Positions 8,520 through 17,410 of a stretch of DNA of 64,000 nucleotides are shown here, piece after piece. A program made the position numbers and the translations under genes. Numbering within the stretch: position 1 is the first letter of the stretch; each line of letters opens with the position of its first letter. Source of the DNA: NAK19 sp034434515 (lineage in GTDB: Bacteria; Chloroflexota; Anaerolineae; Anaerolineales; UBA4823); NCBI GenBank assembly GCA_034434515.1, contig DAOTZA010000043.1, positions 20,253 through 84,252 on the forward strand. Direction: 5' to 3'. The notes beneath the pieces were generated by a model. The model was not told the origin of the DNA, ran no database searches, and was given only the letters and a program-made list of their open reading frames with translations.

Positions 8520-8954
8520 ATGGCCGGAGCTTTCACCCAAAAAGATTCCCACAGTATTGAATTGCAAGATATTACCGTTTTAGTTGTCGAAGACAATGTT
8601 TCCAATTTTGTCTTGATAGCCCGGTTACTCGGTTACTTAGGGATCCATTGCGAATGGAAAACCTCTGGCTATGAGGTTGTTGAGTATGCCGATTTACTCC
8701 CAAAATTGGATTTAATTCTAATGGATATTCGTTTGCCTTATGAAGATGGTTATGAGGCTCTCAAGAAAATCCGATCGTCACCTAAGCTCGCCTCTATTCC
8801 TGTGATAGCAATAACTGCAGAAGCATCGATGGAACAGATGCAAAAAGCCCATGCCGCTGGTTTTGATGGCTTCATTGGCAAACCAATTAATCCAGATCGC
8901 TTTCCAGAACAGATTCAACAAATCCTGAACGGAGACCCCGTCTGGGAGCTTTAG
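8520..8954 (+). CDS. Single-domain CheY-like response regulator (second copy)
   Basis: A 144-residue receiver with a short polar N-terminal extension of about 17 residues. It has VVEDN, phospho-acceptor Asp69 in LILMDIRLP, Thr in AITAEA and Lys in GKPIN. The start ATG has AAAGGA five bases upstream, in the tail of the first receiver gene, so the two are surely cotranscribed. The sequences are clearly different, so this is not a recent duplication. Two stand-alone receivers beside one hybrid kinase suggest a branched or sink-type phosphorelay (inference). Confidence 0.92.
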   Translation: MAGAFTQKDSHSIELQDITVLVVEDNVSNFVLIARLLGYLGIHCEWKTSGYEVVEYADLLPKLDLILMDIRLPYEDGYEALKKIRSSPKLASIPVIAITAEASMEQMQKAHAAGFDGFIGKPINPDRFPEQIQQILNGDPVWEL

Positions 8955-8979
8955 GATTTTTATAGGGAAAGAAAAGAAC

Positions 8980-9693
8980 ATGAATCCACCAAATGACATC
9001 ATCGAAAATCCAAATATCTTCGACCAGAGTGAGCCTGACTACCTAGGGCTCTCTGAAGCACGCTCGGAAGAACAAAGTTACTTTCTTAACGATGCGTTGA
9101 TCTTAATCGAGAGCTTCTTTCGAACGATATCGGGGATTCGGGATATTCGATCTTATATCACGATATTTCGCAGCGAAGAGTCTCAAATTTTTCAACTGAA
9201 AGACCAGAAGCTACTCGCTACCCCGCCTACACCGCTGATGAATTACCTAATCACAGAGATGATGAAAAGCGGTTCTACGTTGCTGTTCACCGACAATTCT
9301 CCAAAATCAGCCGAAAACATCGGCAAACCAAGTGGCTCATCCTGGTTGATTGCGCCTTTGATGAGAGAACACCAGATTATCGGCGCCATTATCGTCCAGG
9401 GTCCTAGAAATGGCCCCTATTTTTCCGAGAGTGATAAGCAAATATTGGCGTCTCTTACCGAACCAATCTCAAATCTTTTCCAAAATGTCCTTAACCTTCA
9501 ATCTACCCGTAGAGCTCTCGACATACAATATGAAGCAGTTAACGCTATTGCAAGAATTCAAGAAGATCTGGCGAAATTGACCGATAAACTCCTCGAAACC
9601 CTTGATGTCGATTTGGTACTTCAAACCAGTGTGATCGAGCTACGAGATTTGTTTGACCTTGCAGAAGTTGAGATTCGATTGGTTACCGATTAA
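8980..9693 (+). CDS. GAF domain protein
   Basis: A 237-residue soluble protein. Residues about 30-170 fit a GAF fold (WLIAPLMREHQIIGAIIVQG and the following FSESDKQILASLTEPISNLF). A helical segment follows. The last 30 or so residues (LVLQTSVIELRDLFDLAEVE) look like the first helix and strand of another GAF domain that then stops. No catalytic output domain is present. It lies between receivers and a membrane sensor, so it probably acts as a sensory or scaffold subunit of the same system. A possible ligand is not evident. Confidence 0.75.
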   Translation: MNPPNDIIENPNIFDQSEPDYLGLSEARSEEQSYFLNDALILIESFFRTISGIRDIRSYITIFRSEESQIFQLKDQKLLATPPTPLMNYLITEMMKSGSTLLFTDNSPKSAENIGKPSGSSWLIAPLMREHQIIGAIIVQGPRNGPYFSESDKQILASLTEPISNLFQNVLNLQSTRRALDIQYEAVNAIARIQEDLAKLTDKLLETLDVDLVLQTSVIELRDLFDLAEVEIRLVTD

Positions 9694-9729
9694 TTCTGGG
9701 ATGCAATTGCTATAAAGAGGAAAAGGGCC

Positions 9730-12189
9730 ATGAAATTCTTCCCCTCACTTCAGAAAGTTTCCATCCATACCCGGGTAATCGGGATGTTAACCCTGCTATC
9801 CCTTCTGGCAGTTTCTGGAACAGTTTTAAGCGCTCTTTATACGACTCAAGAGATCGGTAATAGCACCCAAAATTTGAGTGGTGAGATTATCAAAGAGCAA
9901 ATCACCAGCTCTTTGGTTTCTCTGAATCAAAATGTTGCCATAGATACCAGCCGATCTCTGGAAAAGACCGCTAACGATGTTGAATTTCTTGCTCAATACA
10001 TCCTTGAGATCTGGACCAAACCAGAACAAGAGGTAATGAATTGGGCTAACGAAGAAATCATCAGAAAAGGCTTATCTGGACAATACTTAAATAGCAAAAG
10101 CAACGATTCCAGCCTTTTTGTTCCCAAATACGTTCAACTGACGCCTGTAATTAAGAATGAAATAGAAAAAAGCCGATATTTAGACTTAATTTTCGAATCG
10201 GTTCAAAAAGGGAATCCAAACATTGCCGCCATTTATTTTGCTTCCCCAAATAATGTAACCAGATATTATCCAAATATCGATCTTGGCAATGTTGTCCCCC
10301 CAGACTTTACCGTAACCGAACGCCCTTGGTATCTCGCCGCCATTGAAAATTCAACCCCTCGCCCCAAGGTTGTTTGGTCTACAATTTATGTAGATGCTAC
10401 CGGTCTTGGTTTGGTCAGCACCGCCTCCCGTGCCATTTATGATCATGGAAAATTGATCGGTGTGGTTGGGATCGATTTACTCGTTGAGGACATCCTTGCC
10501 AATGTAGAGGAATCCTTTCAATTGAAAGCAGGATACAACTTTTTAATTGACTATCAAGGCTATGCGCTTGCTATGCCTCGCCAGGCATATCTCGATATTC
10601 TTGAACGCCAACCCGCAGAAGGCGAATCATTAACTAATCTTAGAGACACACGGAACGATTTTCTTCCCATAATTGTCGAAATGCGCCGCGGCAATAGCGG
10701 TCTAAAAGAACTCAATATTGGATCGAGGAATTTATTTGTTGCCTATACCTCAGTCCCCAATGTTGATTGGAGTATAGCCAGCGTCGTAGATGCCGCCAGT
10801 TATCTCCAGCCCCTTTCTGAACTGGAAAATAAGCTCCAATCTAACACCCAACGTTTAATTATTGTGCAAATTCTCCCCTTATCAGCAGCCGTTTTAGTTG
10901 TCATTATCTTCCTGGGATTAATTCTTGCTAACGTTATTACAACCCCAATCCAGCAACTTGCCACCGCTGCTGAAAAACTCAGCCGGAGTGAGTGGGAGGT
11001 TGAAATCCCTGAAGACGCCCCGGGAGAAATCGGCTTGTTTGCCCAAACCTTCCGCAACATGGCAAATCAACTGAGAGATATCATTGCCAACCTGGAAGAA
11101 AAGGTTGCTGAGCGAACTGAAGCTTTACGTAGGAGAGCTATCCAGTTACAGGCTTCGGTTGAAGTTGGTCGTGCCGTTGCCTCCGAACGAGAGCTGGAAA
11201 AATTGCTCTCAATGGTTACCCATTTGATTAGTGAGCGCTTTGGTTTTTATCATGTTGGTATTTTTCTTGTTGACCCCAAAGGGGAGTACGCCTGGCTAAA
11301 GGCTGCTAATAGCGAAGGGGGACAGCGAATGTTGCAACGTCAACATCGCTTGAAAGTGAACGAACAGGGAATTGTGGGGTATGTTACCGGAACTGGAAAA
11401 GCCCGCATCGCCTTAGATGTTGGCGAAGACGCAGTATTTTTCAATAACCCAGACCTTCCCTTCACGCGTTCTGAAATGGCACTTCCCTTGATTGCCCAAG
11501 GAAAACTTCTCGGGGCTTTGGACATCCAGAGTGAACAAGGCGGAGCATTCACCGAGGAGGATATCGAAGTACTCAGCGGTATGGCAAACCTGATTGCTAT
11601 TGCCATCCAAAACGCAGAGCTGTTTGCAGAAACCCAGGCAGCTCTCGAAGCGACTCGCCGGGCTTATCAAGAAATGAGTTTACGGGGTTGGATCGAATTG
11701 ATCAACCGCTCCCAACATCCAGCCTACCTCAGCACACCCTTGAAAAAACTGACCCCCTTAACCCACTTATCCGCTCCTATAATAGAAAAAGTCCGTCAAA
11801 CCAACTCCATTCAAAAGGGAGACGATCATGAATTAGCAATCCCAATTATGGTTAAAGGCAATCGGATTGGAGTTCTCCGTCTACGTCGGCAAGCTCACCA
11901 ACCCCCCTTTACCGATACCGATATTGATTTGTTCCAGGATATTGCCCTGCGGATTGGAACCGCTCTGGAAGCAGCTCGTCTCTATCAAGAATCACAAAAA
12001 AGAGCGTTGCGCGAAAAACTGGTCGGCGAAATCACTTCAAAGATTCGCTCCTCGAATGAACCGAAAGAGATTCTCAAGATAGCCATTGAAGAATTGCAAA
12101 AAGCTCTTCAGGCCACCAAGGCGCAAGTGGCTTTCTTCTCATCGAAATCAGCTCTAAGTGATAACGGACACCGTGAGGGATTAGAATGA
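9730..12189 (+). CDS. Membrane sensor: dCache - HAMP - GAF, no kinase domain
   Basis: An 819-residue sensor. A first membrane helix (about 17-36) and a second (about 376-401) bracket an extracytoplasmic domain with the Cache features RPWYLAAIE and IGVVGIDLL. A HAMP linker, a coiled coil (EEKVAERTEALRRR), a GAF domain (about 485-640) and a weaker second GAF-like region (about 655-770) follow. The tail again resembles the beginning of a GAF domain. No HisKA, HATPase, GGDEF or methyl-accepting domain is present, so the signal must pass to partners. RBS GAGGAAAAGGG precedes ATG. The stop overlaps the ParA start (ATGA). Confidence 0.85.
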   Translation: MKFFPSLQKVSIHTRVIGMLTLLSLLAVSGTVLSALYTTQEIGNSTQNLSGEIIKEQITSSLVSLNQNVAIDTSRSLEKTANDVEFLAQYILEIWTKPEQEVMNWANEEIIRKGLSGQYLNSKSNDSSLFVPKYVQLTPVIKNEIEKSRYLDLIFESVQKGNPNIAAIYFASPNNVTRYYPNIDLGNVVPPDFTVTERPWYLAAIENSTPRPKVVWSTIYVDATGLGLVSTASRAIYDHGKLIGVVGIDLLVEDILANVEESFQLKAGYNFLIDYQGYALAMPRQAYLDILERQPAEGESLTNLRDTRNDFLPIIVEMRRGNSGLKELNIGSRNLFVAYTSVPNVDWSIASVVDAASYLQPLSELENKLQSNTQRLIIVQILPLSAAVLVVIIFLGLILANVITTPIQQLATAAEKLSRSEWEVEIPEDAPGEIGLFAQTFRNMANQLRDIIANLEEKVAERTEALRRRAIQLQASVEVGRAVASERELEKLLSMVTHLISERFGFYHVGIFLVDPKGEYAWLKAANSEGGQRMLQRQHRLKVNEQGIVGYVTGTGKARIALDVGEDAVFFNNPDLPFTRSEMALPLIAQGKLLGALDIQSEQGGAFTEEDIEVLSGMANLIAIAIQNAELFAETQAALEATRRAYQEMSLRGWIELINRSQHPAYLSTPLKKLTPLTHLSAPIIEKVRQTNSIQKGDDHELAIPIMVKGNRIGVLRLRRQAHQPPFTDTDIDLFQDIALRIGTALEAARLYQESQKRALREKLVGEITSKIRSSNEPKEILKIAIEELQKALQATKAQVAFFSSKSALSDNGHREGLE

Positions 12190-12974
12190 GTTACGTGATA
12201 GCGATTGCAAATCAAAAAGGTGGAGTGGCAAAAACCACCACAGCCGTTGGATTGAGCGGAGCACTTGTCCAGGAAGGTTATGATGTTTTGGCAATTGATC
12301 TGGATGCACAAGCCAATCTCACCATAGCATTAGGCATAAATCCTCTTCAGGTGCGACGCTCGATTGCCGATATTTTTGTTAATGCTGAAAAGCTTGCTTC
12401 TGTCATCCAGGATACCAATCTGCCCGGTCTGGAGCTTGTCCCGGCCAATAAAGACATGGAACTATCTGAGCGCTTTGTCCCATTACGCCAAAATCATGAA
12501 ATTCTCTTACGCCAACAATTATCCACACCCGAAATCTCATCTGTTTATGATTTCATTGTTCTGGATTGTCCTCCGTACCTTGGAGCAATCACCACCAACG
12601 CCCTGGTGGCAGCGCAAATGCTCATCATCCCCACGCAAGCCGAGGTTTTTTCTCTGAACGCGCTGAAGAACATGATTGCCCAGGTCAAAACAATTCGCCA
12701 AACCTTCAATCCTGGCCTCACCTACCGCATCCTCATCACCCTCCGCGACCTCCGCAGTCGCATTCATCGCACTATGAGCGAACAGCTCTTCAATGCTTTT
12801 CCAAATGGCATTCTGAATACAACTATCGACTTAGACACCAAACTGCGAGAGAGCGCAATGGCGGGTATGCCGGTCACCTATTGTTACCCAAAGAGCCGAG
12901 GGGCACAGCAATATCGGTCACTTGCGATGGAGATCTTAGAATATGTGCGCCAAAAAAATCTCATCCCAGCTTGA
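12186..12974 (+). CDS. ParA/MinD-family ATPase, orphan (no ParB)
   Basis: A 262-residue deviant Walker-A ATPase. The P-loop KGGVAKTTT has both signature lysines, though the usual Gly before the second Lys is Ala. The Walker A' region IDLDAQANLT and Walker B FIVLDCPPYLG are intact. No parB and no parS-like repeat lies nearby, so chromosome segregation is unlikely. It is translationally coupled to the membrane sensor upstream and overlaps the histidine kinase downstream by 32 bases. Known orphan ParA proteins position chemoreceptor arrays and other protein cargo on the nucleoid; a similar role for this signalling complex is my inference. Confidence 0.88.
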   Translation: MSYVIAIANQKGGVAKTTTAVGLSGALVQEGYDVLAIDLDAQANLTIALGINPLQVRRSIADIFVNAEKLASVIQDTNLPGLELVPANKDMELSERFVPLRQNHEILLRQQLSTPEISSVYDFIVLDCPPYLGAITTNALVAAQMLIIPTQAEVFSLNALKNMIAQVKTIRQTFNPGLTYRILITLRDLRSRIHRTMSEQLFNAFPNGILNTTIDLDTKLRESAMAGMPVTYCYPKSRGAQQYRSLAMEILEYVRQKNLIPA

Positions 12975-15708
12975 AAATTTGCTTATTGAGCTAAATCAAG
13001 AGGCACTTCAAACCCAACCGGAGGGATCACCGAATCTACAACCGCAATCTGCTCTGTCAAATATCTCCTTAGATACCGACAGAGCAGAGAAACTGCCTCT
13101 GACCGGTGATCTAATCAAAGGATACCCGGTACGTCACCCGGAGTCATTTAGTCCCTCAGGCAGGGAGACGGTAATTGTTCAATCGAATGGCAGGATAAAA
13201 GCTGTCCCATTATCGGCCGGTGAGACGCCTCCATCTGAGTTGTTTCTTACCGATCTGGGACCGAAAGCCTACCAAACTCATCAATTACTTCTCCAAGATG
13301 CGCAAGACCATCAACCCGCTGTTCTGTCCCTGGCAAAACCGCTTGGCGAGCAAGCGTTTCTGGTTGAATTTATCAAAGACACATCTCAACCCAAGTGGGA
13401 TCCCGATGAAATCCTTCTACTGGAACAGGTTACCGACCAGTTACAACTTGCTCTTGAAAACGCCAACTTGTTCCAAAAAACAAAAGAGGCGTTGCAAGAG
13501 ACCGAACAAAGAGCAAAAGAATTACGTATCCTGAATGAATTTGGACTGTCGCTAACCAATGCTAATAATTTCGAGACAATCTATCAAACCGTCTTTGAGT
13601 GTGTCTCTCGCTTAATGAATGCTCACAATTTCTATGTTGCCATCTACAACGAGCGAACCGAAAGCATTTCTTTTCCATTCGTTATCTTAGATGGAATTCC
13701 GCTGGATGAAACTCACCCAGAGGCAGGGTTTTGGATGGGAGAAATGCCCGTTGAAGGTTTGACCGGCCATGTAATTCAAACCAAACAACCGCTATTACTG
13801 ACCGAAGGTGTTGAAAATCAATTGCGCCATTCAAACCTGAATTTTATCCAAATCGGAGCAGTGGCTGCCAAATCCTGGTTGGGCGTCCCAATGCTCTATG
13901 GCGATAAGGTGATTGGCGTAATCTCCGTCCAGCATGAACAGATTCCCAACTTATATGACCAACATCATGTGGAGCTCTTAACCACCATTGGTAACCAGAC
14001 GGCGATTGCTATCCAGAATGTTCAGTTCCTTCAAGAATTAAGTCAACGGGCAGAACAATTGCAAACGGCTGCTGAAATCGCCCGCGATACTTCTGGTACG
14101 CTCGCGTTGGATCAATTACTAAACCGAGTCGTCAACCTGGTCAGAGATCGCTTTGGTTTCTACCATTCTTCCATTTTCCTGATTGATGAAGATCGCCACT
14201 ACGCTGTCGTGCGGGAGTCGACTGGCGAAGCCGGAGAGGCAATGAAACGCGCGGGGCATAAGCTGGCAGTCGGATCACAATCGATCATCGGCTATGTGAC
14301 TCAACATGGCGAACCTTTGGTCATTAACGATGTGTCGCAAAGCGACATCCATCGCCCCAATCCGCTTCTCCCTGAGACGAAATCCGAATTAGGCATTCCC
14401 TTGAAAATTGGCGACCAGGTGATTGGCGCTCTCGATGTGCAATCCACACAAAAGAATGCCTTTTCAGCCGATGACGTCTCAGTCTTGCAATTGCTTGCCG
14501 ATCAAATTGCGGTTGCCATCAGTAATGCTCAGGCTTACGAGCTCTCGCAGCAAGCAATTGAGGAAATGGCAAAAGCCGATCAATTAAAGAGCCAGTTCCT
14601 GGCGAATATGAGCCATGAGTTACGCACACCGCTCAATTCCATCATCGGCTTCTCAAGAGTGATCTTAAAGGGCATCGATGGCCCAATAACTGACTTGCAA
14701 AGACAAGACCTCAATGCAATCTACAACTCTGGACAGCACTTGCTCAGCCTCATCAATGACATTCTCGACTTGTCAAAAATCGAGGCCGGCAAGATGGAAT
14801 TAATGTTTGAAGATGATGTCAATCTCAGCGAAATCATTCAAAGTGTTTTACCTACGGTGCGAGGGTTAATCAAAGATAAACCCATTGAGTTACACGTCAA
14901 TCTAGACCCCAATGTTCCCCTGGTTCGCGCTGACCCGACAAAAATTCGTCAAATCTTGCTCAATTTGCTTTCGAATGCAGCCAAATTTACCGAACAAGGC
15001 TCAATTACGATTCAAACCCAAATCGAAAGAATCAATTCTCATGAAGAAGTCCAGATCAGTGTAACCGACACGGGTATAGGAATTGCTGAAGAAGACCAAT
15101 CAAAGCTATTCGAACCTTTCTCGCAGGTCGATGCCTCACCGACTCGGAAAACCGGTGGTACCGGTCTGGGACTTTCAATCTCACGCTATCTGGTGGAGAT
15201 GCATGGGGGTAAGATTGGCTTGAAGAGCGAATTAGGGAAAGGTTCGACCTTTTATTTCACCATCCCCGTTCCAGGCTCCCACCAAGAGCCTTCTGAAGCG
15301 CCAAGCGCAACTCAAAACTCCATCCCATCCAATACGGTATTAGCCATAGACCGGGAAGAGCTGGTTCTCAACCTGTACGAACGTTACCTGGCTGACTATG
15401 AACTTCGAGTTGTAAAATGCTCTTTACCCGAACAGGCTATCCAACTGGCAGAAACATTATCCCCTTCAGTGATCATCATCGACACAGCAATAGAGTTCAA
15501 TTCTGACCCCACCAAGGATGGTTGGCATCTCATCCAGGAATTAAAATCAAAGCCTACCACAGCAAAAATCCCGATTGTGATCTGTTCTCTAATTGAGGAC
15601 CGGGAACGTGCCAGGCAGGTTGGGGTCAGTGAATATTTACTTAAGCCCATAATGGAAGATGATTTAACCTCAGCCCTAAAAAAGATCATCCAAGGTGTGA
15701 AAACATAG
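12943..15708 (+). CDS. Hybrid histidine kinase, multi-GAF - HisKA - HATPase - REC
   Basis: A 921-residue soluble sensor kinase. After a polar N-terminus and a GAF-like region (to about 165) come two clear GAF domains (about 190-360 and 370-530). HisKA follows with the phospho-accepting His558 in MSHELRTPL. HATPase_c has the N box LLNLLSNAAKF and G boxes DTGIGI and GGTGLGLSIS. The C-terminal receiver has a probable acceptor Asp847 in IIIDTA, but the loop after it is unusual (no Pro after the acceptor). The start ATG lies inside the end of parA with GGAG about ten bases upstream, and no better start exists. It is the only kinase in the cluster and is the likely phosphodonor. Confidence 0.92.
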   Translation: MCAKKISSQLENLLIELNQEALQTQPEGSPNLQPQSALSNISLDTDRAEKLPLTGDLIKGYPVRHPESFSPSGRETVIVQSNGRIKAVPLSAGETPPSELFLTDLGPKAYQTHQLLLQDAQDHQPAVLSLAKPLGEQAFLVEFIKDTSQPKWDPDEILLLEQVTDQLQLALENANLFQKTKEALQETEQRAKELRILNEFGLSLTNANNFETIYQTVFECVSRLMNAHNFYVAIYNERTESISFPFVILDGIPLDETHPEAGFWMGEMPVEGLTGHVIQTKQPLLLTEGVENQLRHSNLNFIQIGAVAAKSWLGVPMLYGDKVIGVISVQHEQIPNLYDQHHVELLTTIGNQTAIAIQNVQFLQELSQRAEQLQTAAEIARDTSGTLALDQLLNRVVNLVRDRFGFYHSSIFLIDEDRHYAVVRESTGEAGEAMKRAGHKLAVGSQSIIGYVTQHGEPLVINDVSQSDIHRPNPLLPETKSELGIPLKIGDQVIGALDVQSTQKNAFSADDVSVLQLLADQIAVAISNAQAYELSQQAIEEMAKADQLKSQFLANMSHELRTPLNSIIGFSRVILKGIDGPITDLQRQDLNAIYNSGQHLLSLINDILDLSKIEAGKMELMFEDDVNLSEIIQSVLPTVRGLIKDKPIELHVNLDPNVPLVRADPTKIRQILLNLLSNAAKFTEQGSITIQTQIERINSHEEVQISVTDTGIGIAEEDQSKLFEPFSQVDASPTRKTGGTGLGLSISRYLVEMHGGKIGLKSELGKGSTFYFTIPVPGSHQEPSEAPSATQNSIPSNTVLAIDREELVLNLYERYLADYELRVVKCSLPEQAIQLAETLSPSVIIIDTAIEFNSDPTKDGWHLIQELKSKPTTAKIPIVICSLIEDRERARQVGVSEYLLKPIMEDDLTSALKKIIQGVKT

Positions 15709-17397
15709 ATGTCTCAAACCAACTTCTTCGTTCAATGCCTGGATTGTGAAAACACAGAACCCTTTCGGGTTAATCAAACAGCTTGCTCCCATTGTGGGAG
15801 CAACTGGCGTGAAGTACACTACGACCTTGCAGAGGTAAAAGAGATTTTCGAAAAATCTTTACCCGAACGCCCCTTTAATTTGTGGCGGTATCGCGAGTTA
15901 TTACCTGTTACCGAATATCTTCCCTATCTATCCATGGGGGAGGGCGGTACCCCACTCATTCACGCCAATAACCTCGGAATGATGCTTGGCTGTCCTACTT
16001 TATTTGTCAAAGATGAACGTCAAGGTCCTACGAACTCATTTAAAGACCGTCAAGCAGCAGTAGCCATTGCGGCAATGAAGGAAGCGTCCGTCACTGAAGC
16101 GGTTTTAGCCTCAACCGGCAATGTAGCCATTGCTTACTCTGCCTATGCCGCCAGAGCCGGAATTAAGTTGTGGGCTTTTCTAACCAGCCTTGTCCCTCTG
16201 GAAAAAATGCGCGAAGTAGCTATTTACGGTACAAAGGTCATTAAGGTTACAGGCACTTACGATGAAGCCAAGCGACTAGCAGCAGAGTTTGCGCGCCAAC
16301 GCCACCTTCACCTCGAACGCGGGGCTTGCTCGATCCCTTCAGTCGAATCGATGAAAACCCTAGCTTTTGAAATCGCTGAGCAATTGACCTATTCTCTGAG
16401 CTCGGTTTCCTCTACCCAGTCTGTTATAGCGACAAAATGGAAAGCACCCGACTGGTACGTGCAATCCGTCAGTGGCGGAATAGGTCCATTGGGTGTCCTG
16501 AAAGGATTTACAGAATTGTATCAAATGGGATTGATCGATCGAATCCCTTCAATCGCCTGTATCCAAGCAGAGGGATGCGCTCCGATGGTAAAAGCTTGGA
16601 AAGCCAATAAAGCCGTTGCCGATCCAATCCTGAATCCCCAAACACATATTACTACCCTCTCAACCGGCGACCCTGGTCGCACGTATACCCTGCTCCGAGA
16701 GAGAATATTAGAATCCGGAGGAGGGGCATTTGAAAGTGTCAGTGACGAAGAAACCTTTCGCACCATTCATATCCTTGCTAAACTCGAGGGTCTATCTACT
16801 GAATCGGCTGCTGCAGTCGCTTTTGCTGGGGCGATAAAGCTATTTCGACAAGGCATCATCAAACCCAACGAAATTGTGGTCATAAACTGCACCGGCCACA
16901 CAATGCCGGTTGAAAACCTCATTTTGGGTGATGGTTGGGCAACCGACATTTCTGTTTCCAGAGTTGAGATGGAAACCAAACCTCAAGAAGGCCTCTATGG
17001 GGCATTAAGCAACCTGACCCCAGAAAAGGTGCGAAAAATTGTCATTATCGATGACATCGAAGACGCTCGCCGTCTACTGCGAAGGATTTTACAATCTCAA
17101 GGCGACTTTATCATTCGTGAAGCGGAAAATGGCATTAAAGGCATTCAATTGATTAAAGAAGACCCGCCAGACGTAATTATCTTAGATTTAATGATGCCCG
17201 AAGTAGATGGTTTTGCCGTCCTGAATCAGCTCCAGGAATACCCTGATTTGGCGTCCATTCCTGTCATTGTGGTCACAGCCAAAGAATTGACGAAAGAGGA
17301 AACCCTGTTGCTGAAAGGGAAAGTAAAAGCCTTAATGCATAAGGGAAAATTTATGAGCGACGATCTGGCCGATGAAATATTAGAAGCCATTCATTGA
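15709..17397 (+). CDS. Threonine-synthase-like PLP enzyme fused to a response-regulator receiver
   Basis: A 562-residue two-part protein. Residues about 1-430 form a fold-type II PLP enzyme with an N-terminal zinc ribbon (Cys10, Cys13, Cys26, Cys29). The Schiff-base Lys112 is in PTNSFKDRQ, the Asn loop is STGNVAIAYSAYAA, and SGGIGPLG is probably the phosphate-binding glycine loop. Residues about 440-560 are a complete receiver: acidic pair IIDDIED, acceptor Asp493 in IILDLMMPEVDG, switch Thr in VVTAKE and a Lys in MHKGKF. The ATG directly follows the kinase stop TAG. A bona fide thrC lies at 58723, so this is not the housekeeping threonine synthase. The reaction is unknown; phospho-control of catalysis is inferred from the fusion and the adjacent kinase. 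Confidence 0.9.
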   Translation: MSQTNFFVQCLDCENTEPFRVNQTACSHCGSNWREVHYDLAEVKEIFEKSLPERPFNLWRYRELLPVTEYLPYLSMGEGGTPLIHANNLGMMLGCPTLFVKDERQGPTNSFKDRQAAVAIAAMKEASVTEAVLASTGNVAIAYSAYAARAGIKLWAFLTSLVPLEKMREVAIYGTKVIKVTGTYDEAKRLAAEFARQRHLHLERGACSIPSVESMKTLAFEIAEQLTYSLSSVSSTQSVIATKWKAPDWYVQSVSGGIGPLGVLKGFTELYQMGLIDRIPSIACIQAEGCAPMVKAWKANKAVADPILNPQTHITTLSTGDPGRTYTLLRERILESGGGAFESVSDEETFRTIHILAKLEGLSTESAAAVAFAGAIKLFRQGIIKPNEIVVINCTGHTMPVENLILGDGWATDISVSRVEMETKPQEGLYGALSNLTPEKVRKIVIIDDIEDARRLLRRILQSQGDFIIREAENGIKGIQLIKEDPPDVIILDLMMPEVDGFAVLNQLQEYPDLASIPVIVVTAKELTKEETLLLKGKVKALMHKGKFMSDDLADEILEAIH

Positions 17398-17410
17398 CCT
17401 CTCGAAAGCA

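Noticed and set aside
12186..12974. A plasmid-type or chromosomal parAB segregation locus
   Set aside because: No parB and no repeated parS-like sites around it; the neighbours are signalling genes.
15709..17397. The PLP-receiver gene as the housekeeping threonine synthase
   Set aside because: A standard thrC with NPTGSFKDRG is present at 58723-59868; this protein differs at the PLP motif and carries a receiver.
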